From: Bacteroidota bacterium
GTDB lineage: Bacteria > Bacteroidota > Ignavibacteria > Ignavibacteriales > Ignavibacteriaceae
DNA: 64,000 bases
Assembly: GCA_020161395.1 (NCBI GenBank)
Contig: JAIUOE010000001.1
Coordinates: forward strand, 248,001-312,000
Direction: 5' to 3'
The notes beneath the pieces are model-generated. The model was not told the DNA's origin and did not search any database. It worked only from the letters and a program-made list of their open reading frames with translations. The position numbers and the translations under genes are program-made. Shown in pieces: positions 59,206-64,000 of the stretch. How positions within the stretch are numbered: position 1 is the stretch's first letter; every line of letters starts with the position of its first letter.

Positions 59206-59850
59206 TCATCTTCCGATTATCTCCGATTCAACTATATTGATTCCATTTTTTCCTGAGAGTGTGGCATCGATCATCGCTTTTGCAACATAAGAGCCCTCAA
59301 CAGGTTTGTATCTTTTCAATCTTCCGAAGAGCAGAAAGCCAAATAAATTAAACAAAAATTCAGCGACCTTTTCACCCGTTCTCGATTCACCTCTGTCTCC
59401 CAACAGAAGTGACGGTCTGAAAATGTGGACTGTCTCAAATCCCGATTTTGAAACCGCCGCTTCCATTTCTCCTTTGGTTCGCAGATAGAAATTGGAGGTG
59501 CCGGTTTTCGCTCCGACAGAGCTGACAACACAAAACTGCTTAACCCCGTTTCCGGCAGCAACGGATGCAAAATCAGCCACAAACTGGTAATCAATTTTCC
59601 GAAAAGCATCCTGTGACCCCGCTTTTTTAATTGTGGTTCCCAACGCACAAAACAGCACATCTCCCCTTAGCAGTTCTCTATATGAATGAGGCTCATCAAA
59701 ATTTACGATGTGTTCCTTCAGCTTTGAATGCGATATTCTCATACCTTTTCTAACCAGAACAACAACCTCATCAAACCCGGAATTGTCCAAGAGCTGTCTG
59801 ACAAGTTCTTTGCCGATGAGTCCGGTTGCACCAATAACGATTGCTTTCAT
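59206..59850 (-). CDS. NAD(P)-binding Rossmann protein (NmrA/HTATIP2-like short SDR)
   Basis: About 214 residues. It starts MKAIVIGATGLIGKELVRQL, a Rossmann dinucleotide-binding motif of the extended or atypical SDR type, and has VLFCALGTTIKKAGS, CVVSSVGAKTGTSNFYLRTKGE (the YxxxK-like active-site region) and IFRPSLLLGDRGESR. This matches the oxidoreductase HTATIP2/YesF-like family; no substrate is known. The frame extends to a TTG at 59862 that overlaps the upstream stop (TTGA). The ATG at 59850 fits the fold better. Likely co-transcribed with the CARF activator gene. Confidence 0.82.
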   Translation of the reverse strand: MKAIVIGATGLIGKELVRQLLDNSGFDEVVVLVRKGMRISHSKLKEHIVNFDEPHSYRELLRGDVLFCALGTTIKKAGSQDAFRKIDYQFVADFASVAAGNGVKQFCVVSSVGAKTGTSNFYLRTKGEMEAAVSKSGFETVHIFRPSLLLGDRGESRTGEKVAEFLFNLFGFLLFGRLKRYKPVEGSYVAKAMIDATLSGKNGINIVESEIIGR

Positions 59851-59858
59851 ATTAATTC

Positions 59859-61325
59859 TCAATTCTTTTTGTAATACCGTTTTACCCAGTTGTCGAGGGT
59901 TTGATGATTTTCGAATCCAAGGATTTTTGCAATCTCCTTTTTTGATTTAGCCGTCTGAAGTGCGGCTTCATACAACTTTGTGAAGAGTACCGAAATGTTT
60001 TCGTTTACATCAAGAGAATCAGGAGTGGGGGCAGTAACGCCCTCGTGTAATCCCATTTTCATGATGGAATTTGAAGCCTCCTCCTCCGAAATTACATCGG
60101 ATGAAGCAAATATTATTAGTCGCTGAAGGGTATTAATCAGTTCCCTCGTGTTTCCCTGCCATGTGTGAGTCTGTAAAACCGTCATAGCTCCATGTGAGAG
60201 ATTTAGCCCCGTAGCACCGAGAGCCGGAGCCAGCCTCGCAAACAATTCTTTAATTAAAAGTTGCAGATCGTCTTTCCTGTTTCGAAGAGGTGGTATTTCA
60301 AGTCTGACTACGGCAAGCCTGTAGAATAAATCTTCCCTGAAATTCCCGGAAGTAACCTGATTCATGAGAGTTTTGTGTGTGGCTGCAATTACTCTTACAT
60401 CTGTCTTATGAAGTGCGGGACTCCCCACCTTTGAGAATGAGCCGTCATTCAGTATCCTGAGTATCTTCACCTGTGCCTCTGCTGGAAGATCACCAATTTC
60501 ATCAAGAAACACAGTACCTCCATCTGCAACCTCGAAAAAGCCTTTTTTGTCGGTGTTGGCTCCCGTGAATGCACCTTTCACATATCCAAAAAGCTCCGAT
60601 TCCACAAGATCCTTGGCAATTGCACCACAGTTAATTGTTACAAAAGGTTTTGCGCTTCTTTGGCTCTTTTTGTGAATTATTCCGGCTAAAACCTCTTTAC
60701 CCGTACCCGTCTCACCTTCGATCAGCACAGGAACATCAAATTCTGATACAATGAGGGCTTTATTAAAAATATTAGTCATTGAGTCAGAGCGAAATATAAC
60801 TTCGCTGAAGTCAGGGTCTCTCGAAATTTCTTCTGCTGTCAGGAATTTCCTTCGACTCCCCTCTACAAGATTTAATTCTTTGTAAAACTCCAGTGAAAGA
60901 TCGAACGGAAGGTTAACGAATCGGAGTCCCTGCTCCTGTGTCGTCTCAATTAGTTGAGCTTTTACCCGGGTTTTTGAAATGAGTATCCAGACCGCATGCA
61001 TTGCGGGTGTTCCGGGACTGAGATGGAAAATCAACTCTGCTTCCGGGAATTTGGACTTTTCTCTTTCAACAGTTTCCAAAACTCCCAAATAGATTTCTTC
61101 ATGAAATGTAGGAGAAGTTAACCTGATTTGAACAATCTCAACCTCACTCAGGGTTAGTCTCTTCAACCTTGCAATAAAGTTGTTGACCTCCTCATCACCA
61201 AAATTGTTGAGAAGCACGATCCTGTCGGGATTTATCTTCCTGACGGCAACAGCTATCGCTGCATCTTCATCCCTCGATGCGGATACCATATCCTGTCTGC
61301 CAATCCAACTGAACAATATTTTCAT
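59859..61325 (-). CDS. CARF-domain sigma-54-dependent transcriptional activator (RtcR-like)
   Basis: A 488-residue enhancer-binding protein. The N-terminal CARF-like Rossmann domain (about 1-150) starts MKILFSWIGRQD and shows IVLLNN, EAELIFHLSPGTPAMHAVWI (ligand loop) and AQLIETTQEQG. Such domains bind linear or cyclic oligonucleotides or RNA 2',3'-cyclic phosphate ends. The sigma-54 AAA+ domain (about 180-410) has GETGTGKE, GAFTGA, TVFLDEIGDLP and DLFYRL. A Fis-like HTH follows (SKKEIAKILGFENHQTLDNW). The longest frame begins with a GTG at 61397; the ATG at 61325 matches the expected domain edge. It is divergent from a perfect sigma-54 promoter. Confidence 0.9.
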   Translation of the reverse strand: MKILFSWIGRQDMVSASRDEDAAIAVAVRKINPDRIVLLNNFGDEEVNNFIARLKRLTLSEVEIVQIRLTSPTFHEEIYLGVLETVEREKSKFPEAELIFHLSPGTPAMHAVWILISKTRVKAQLIETTQEQGLRFVNLPFDLSLEFYKELNLVEGSRRKFLTAEEISRDPDFSEVIFRSDSMTNIFNKALIVSEFDVPVLIEGETGTGKEVLAGIIHKKSQRSAKPFVTINCGAIAKDLVESELFGYVKGAFTGANTDKKGFFEVADGGTVFLDEIGDLPAEAQVKILRILNDGSFSKVGSPALHKTDVRVIAATHKTLMNQVTSGNFREDLFYRLAVVRLEIPPLRNRKDDLQLLIKELFARLAPALGATGLNLSHGAMTVLQTHTWQGNTRELINTLQRLIIFASSDVISEEEASNSIMKMGLHEGVTAPTPDSLDVNENISVLFTKLYEAALQTAKSKKEIAKILGFENHQTLDNWVKRYYKKN

Positions 61326-61329
61326 ATAA

Positions 61330-61364
61330 AAGTAAAATTTTTTACTTCTAAAGTAATAATTCTT
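61330..61364. promoter_or_regulatory. Palindrome and degenerate second copy next to the CARF activator gene
   Basis: AAGTAAAATTTTTTACTT (61330-61347) has perfect 8-base arms. A weaker AAGTAATAATTCTT (61351-61364) follows 19 bp away, centre to centre. It is about 105 bp upstream of the predicted sigma-54 start for the 61518 operon and 5 bases before the activator ATG, so it could serve both activation and self-repression. Confidence 0.45.
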
Positions 61365-61417
61365 ATCTTCCCCTGCAAAACTCCATTCAAATATCACTGA
61401 AAACGATCAAAATCACT

Positions 61418-61435
61418 TTGGCACGCTATTTGCAT
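61418..61435 (+). promoter_or_regulatory. Consensus sigma-54 (-24/-12) promoter
   Basis: TTGGCACGCTATTTGCAT is a full match to TGGCACG-N4-TTGCA, with GG (61420-61421) and GC (61432-61433) 10 bases apart. The predicted start is near 61445, 73 bases before the ATG of the 391-residue protein. Confidence 0.9.
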
Positions 61436-61517
61436 AAACTATCCCCGAGGGAATAATCCTCATTATGACAAAAACTGATTAATTTACACATTCACATTTT
61501 GGAATTTTGGAGAAGAG

Positions 61518-62693
61518 ATGGAATACACTGCTGAATTAGCTAGAAAAATAATAGAACTTTCCAAACTAGCGAGAAATGAAAATCGTTTCTTATTGAAGGA
61601 TGAAGTATTAACATTCCTCAGCATACCTTATTACCATAATATAGATGGGGATCTGAAACTCGAAATTGCTAAATATTTCTATACGCTTGAGTATTTTAAT
61701 GTTTATTACAGACAAACTTACAGAAATCAAGGTAGTTTGATTGAAGCAATTTTCATCGAGAAAAGTGTAGCCATCAATCTATTTTCAGAAATAATATATG
61801 AAATTCTTGACAAACGAAGAAATCCTATGGTTATTGAAGATCTTCTCGATCTTTTTACCAACAGTTTGGAGATCTATTTTGGTTTAAATGACACAATAGT
61901 TAAAGGGTGCAATATGAGTCTGCTGTACCCTATAATTGAAGCAGTCCCAGACTCATTTATAATTTACAAAAAATCCTCCCTTGAAGAAAGATCGAAACAC
62001 AAAGTAGGCTTAGCTGTTTGGGATGATAAATTTAATAAAGAAATGCAGTTTGTGAGCAACATAATAAGTATTGTTCGAAATTCAGGTATAACAGAATTTC
62101 AACGCGTTTTACTTAAAGTCAATTTGCTCCCTAAAGATTTTGGAATTCCTAAACCTTACAAAAAAGAAGAAATCCTTGAGATTTTAGAGAAGTTTCCCCA
62201 TATTATTCGCGTTGAAAATAATGAAATTAGAATTCACGATATAAATAAACACATGAACATCATAAGTTTTGAAAAGACTCCAATTAAGAAGTTCAAAAAG
62301 CATTTCGATGTCCCAGGTTTAATCATTGTGTCCTTCACTGGTCAAACCTTTCCAATTGCTGAAGCTAATGATTATATTAATTTGAGACCGGCCATATATT
62401 TTCATGTTGTTAATAATCTTAATAGAGAATATGATGACATACTTTACAAAAAAGAGTCCCAATTTAACAAAATATTTAGGTCGATTTTAAACAACGATGA
62501 TATTCGAGACTGGATGGAAGTTAATCTATCAATCTCTTTTGTCCTAGAAGATTACGATTACCTGAAACAAAACTTCGACAAACTGATGCAGGAATACTCA
62601 CCAGTGCTAAACCTCGAAAAAAACCCGGGGAATCTGTTTCGCACAATTATTGAAGAAAAAATAAGGGAACACGAGAGTGGAAAAGAATCTTGA
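61518..62693 (+). CDS. Protein of unknown function, first gene of a sigma-54-driven operon
   Basis: A 391-residue, probably cytoplasmic protein with no recognised family. The N-terminal half is helical (ARKIIELSKLARNENRFLLK). The middle contains a winged-helix-like stretch (KPYKKEEILEILEKFPHIIR, then VENNEIRIHD). The C-terminal part has SFTGQTFPIAEANDYINLRP and a long charged helical tail. There is no signal peptide, membrane segment or clear catalytic motif. The DNA is visibly AT-richer than the CARF gene, suggesting separate acquisition. SD GGAG lies 5 bases before the ATG. It overlaps the kinase gene by 17 bases, so its product probably works with the two-component pair. Confidence 0.8.
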   Translation: MEYTAELARKIIELSKLARNENRFLLKDEVLTFLSIPYYHNIDGDLKLEIAKYFYTLEYFNVYYRQTYRNQGSLIEAIFIEKSVAINLFSEIIYEILDKRRNPMVIEDLLDLFTNSLEIYFGLNDTIVKGCNMSLLYPIIEAVPDSFIIYKKSSLEERSKHKVGLAVWDDKFNKEMQFVSNIISIVRNSGITEFQRVLLKVNLLPKDFGIPKPYKKEEILEILEKFPHIIRVENNEIRIHDINKHMNIISFEKTPIKKFKKHFDVPGLIIVSFTGQTFPIAEANDYINLRPAIYFHVVNNLNREYDDILYKKESQFNKIFRSILNNDDIRDWMEVNLSISFVLEDYDYLKQNFDKLMQEYSPVLNLEKNPGNLFRTIIEEKIREHESGKES

Positions 62694-63579
62694 AGACAAA
62701 ATAAAAGAGCTTGAACGGGAAATCTTACTCCTTAAAATTGAACTTCAAAATACCCGTTTAAGGGAAATAGAAAAAGAAAAAAATCTAAACAGTTATGTCA
62801 GGGACCTTGACAAGGCAAAAGAATTAAACCTGAATTCCGTTTTCAGAGAACAGGAACTAAAAAACCTGGCCACCTCCTGGGAACGCATAGTTGATGAACT
62901 CGCCCACTCAATAAACACGGATGTATTCGTAGCTGTATCTGCAATGTCAAAATTTCTCGACAACCCAAAAATAAAAAAAGCGAATTATCACACCCGCCAG
63001 ATTCGTGACCTTACAAATCTCCTGCTTCTTTACCTCAAACGGAATGAAATTGATTACAGTAATGAATTTGCTGATATCGATATAAAAGAGGTAATCCAAA
63101 AACAGGTAGATTTAATTAAAGATGGCATTAGTACACTGCGAATTTCTTCAGACGAGCATGAAGAATCTCTCCTAAAAATGGAAATCCCTGTAACAGTCTC
63201 CGGAGAAACCAAAATTGCCGTTATGGAAGAGTTCGCCGATGCAATTCCGTTGTTGATCAAAGACCTTGTTCGAAATGCGATGAAGCATACAACAGAGGAA
63301 AATCCAAAAGTTGAAGTTAAAATAGAAGAATTTGAATCGTTTGTTGAGTTGACAATATTTAACAATGGAGCAATTTCTGAAAAACTTGCTGACTGGTTCA
63401 ATAAAAGTTCACTTGAAGACCCCGAAAACATGTCAAAATCATCAAAGGTAGGGTTGCGTGTGGTTAAAAAGTGGGTCGATCTGTTAAAGATAGATACCCG
63501 GTACCTTCGTGACGAGAAAAATGACACAACAACAGTCAGGCTTCAATTTCCAAAGAGGATAAGTTATGAAAAAAATTAG
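62677..63579 (+). CDS. Soluble histidine kinase
   Basis: A 300-residue kinase without membrane segments. An N-terminal coiled coil (about 1-65, EDKIKELEREILLLKIELQN) is followed by a DHp-like helix (about 72-95, WERIVDELAHSINTDVFVAV, likely phosphorylated His in ELAHSIN). The HATPase domain has LIKDLVRNAMKHT (N box), FNNGAIS and SSKVGLRVVKKWV (glycine-rich lid). The input must come from another protein, plausibly the upstream unknown protein. The start is GTG at 62677, inside the end of the preceding gene. The next gene overlaps by 14 bases, so all three are translationally coupled. Confidence 0.88.
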   Translation: MEKNLEDKIKELEREILLLKIELQNTRLREIEKEKNLNSYVRDLDKAKELNLNSVFREQELKNLATSWERIVDELAHSINTDVFVAVSAMSKFLDNPKIKKANYHTRQIRDLTNLLLLYLKRNEIDYSNEFADIDIKEVIQKQVDLIKDGISTLRISSDEHEESLLKMEIPVTVSGETKIAVMEEFADAIPLLIKDLVRNAMKHTTEENPKVEVKIEEFESFVELTIFNNGAISEKLADWFNKSSLEDPENMSKSSKVGLRVVKKWVDLLKIDTRYLRDEKNDTTTVRLQFPKRISYEKN

Positions 63580-64000
63580 AATACTTGTGGCAGAAGACAC
63601 CAAAGAAGCAAGAGACATTCTTATTGATAATTTAAAAGAATATGAACTTGATAAATACGGGAGTAGTGATGTTTTCGAGATCACTAAGGCTGAATCCTTC
63701 GTAAAGGCTTCTCAATTGATCACAGAATCAGGAAAAGCCGAAACCCCTTTTGAGGTTTTCTTCTGCGATATCGACTTTACAGAAGATAACAAAGGTGGGA
63801 AGCGAGATTCGGGATTTGAGCTGATCCGCCTCGCATTTGAAGTTTCAAATATTACAAATATCTATACATACTCCGGACAGTTCAAGGCAGCCGACCTTTG
63901 GGATGATTATGAACCTCTGGTCTCAAAGGGACTTGTAATCAAGACTTTCGACAAGTCACACACCGAAGGAGGAGAGGTTGAATGGGTAAGGAAGAATTTC
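63566..64000 (+). CDS. Response regulator, truncated by the window edge
   Basis: 145 codons are visible and the frame is still open at base 64000. The receiver domain is clear: ILVAEDTKEARDILIDNL (acidic pocket E-D), FFCDIDFTED (phosphoacceptor Asp), IYTYSGQF (Thr/Ser position) and VIKTFDKS (conserved Lys). The insertion between strands (EDNKGGKRDSGFEL) is unusually long. Any output domain lies outside the window. AGAGGAT at 63554-63560 precedes the ATG at 63566, which overlaps the kinase stop. Confidence 0.85.
   Translation, partial: MKKIRILVAEDTKEARDILIDNLKEYELDKYGSSDVFEITKAESFVKASQLITESGKAETPFEVFFCDIDFTEDNKGGKRDSGFELIRLAFEVSNITNIYTYSGQFKAADLWDDYEPLVSKGLVIKTFDKSHTEGGEVEWVRKNF

Noticed and set aside
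1-64000. tRNA, rRNA, riboswitch or insertion sequence
   Set aside because: No cloverleaf-like sequence, rRNA segment, transposase-like frame or recognisable riboswitch core was seen by eye in the gaps; a covariance-model search could still find small RNAs.

Overview
The window looks like a chromosome segment from the Ignavibacteria/Chlorobi side of the Bacteroidota-Chlorobi group. Several secreted proteins end in the type IX secretion (T9SS) type A sorting domain with the QNYPNPFNPST signature. The TonB receptor, PorV/PorQ-like barrel and Bacteroidota-type Crp regulator fit this, and base composition is moderate. The species cannot be named from the sequence alone. No rRNA, tRNA, insertion sequence or CRISPR array was recognised.

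Layout. 1-1430: phosphoglycerate mutase and a small exported protein. 1431-4360: an accessory patch (an AlbA_2/RecG-like regulator and a small macro-like protein of the A1S_2505 family) bordered by inverted copies of a dispersed repeat. 4349-9171: PAP2 phosphatase, an outer-membrane barrel, a SAM methyltransferase and RlmD. 9365-14835: a secreted T9SS protein, a Crp/Fnr regulator, a PLP enzyme, pirin, YceI and a DUF6328 membrane protein. 14930-36584 (minus strand): a roughly 21.7 kb beta-glucan utilisation locus. In transcription order it encodes an SSS sodium symporter, a sugar-binding T9SS protein, a TonB receptor, a large surface protein, a PorV-like barrel, a circularly permuted GH16 lichenase, GH3, GH5-CBM6, GH81-PKD-CBM6 and a GH128 lipoprotein. 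37194-44350 (minus): a two-gene toxin-antitoxin-like module. 44735-49007 (minus): a three-gene sugar-sensing system (anchored solute-binding protein, histidine kinase, sigma-54 response regulator). It is divergent from 49259-53632 (plus): sugar MFS transporter, second GH5 and a SurA/PpiC-like protein. 53653-59862: a CBM20-SpoIIE phosphatase, an AAA/PD-(D/E)XK protein, LhgO and an NAD(P)-binding protein. 59859-64000: a CARF-domain sigma-54 activator divergent from an unknown protein, a histidine kinase and a response regulator cut by the window edge.

How the parts connect. Three carbohydrate transcription units (9365, 36584, 49259) each carry two copies of a 15-bp palindrome, TTATYAWWWTRATAA, with centres exactly 22 bp apart. 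Each pair lies about 110-120 bp upstream of the predicted start of a -24/-12 (sigma-54) promoter; the promoter at 9365 is a weaker match. The NtrC-family regulator encoded at 44735-46192 is the obvious candidate to bind them. A glucan oligosaccharide would be sensed in the periplasm by the solute-binding-like protein, relayed by the kinase, and would switch on the secreted glucanases and the uptake transporters. A consensus sigma-54 promoter also precedes the operon at 61518, with a palindrome next to the CARF activator gene, much like rtcR-rtcBA.

The most novel-looking system is 37194-44350. A 1,940-residue protein combines an N-terminal GHKL/sacsin-like ATPase, a DarT-type DNA ADP-ribosyltransferase domain and a C-terminal HD domain. 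It overlaps by 4 bp a DarG-type macro domain fused to the N-terminal part of a type I methyltransferase subunit (HsdM) that lacks the catalytic domain. This resembles an elaborated DarTG anti-phage toxin-antitoxin system that I do not recognise as a described type.
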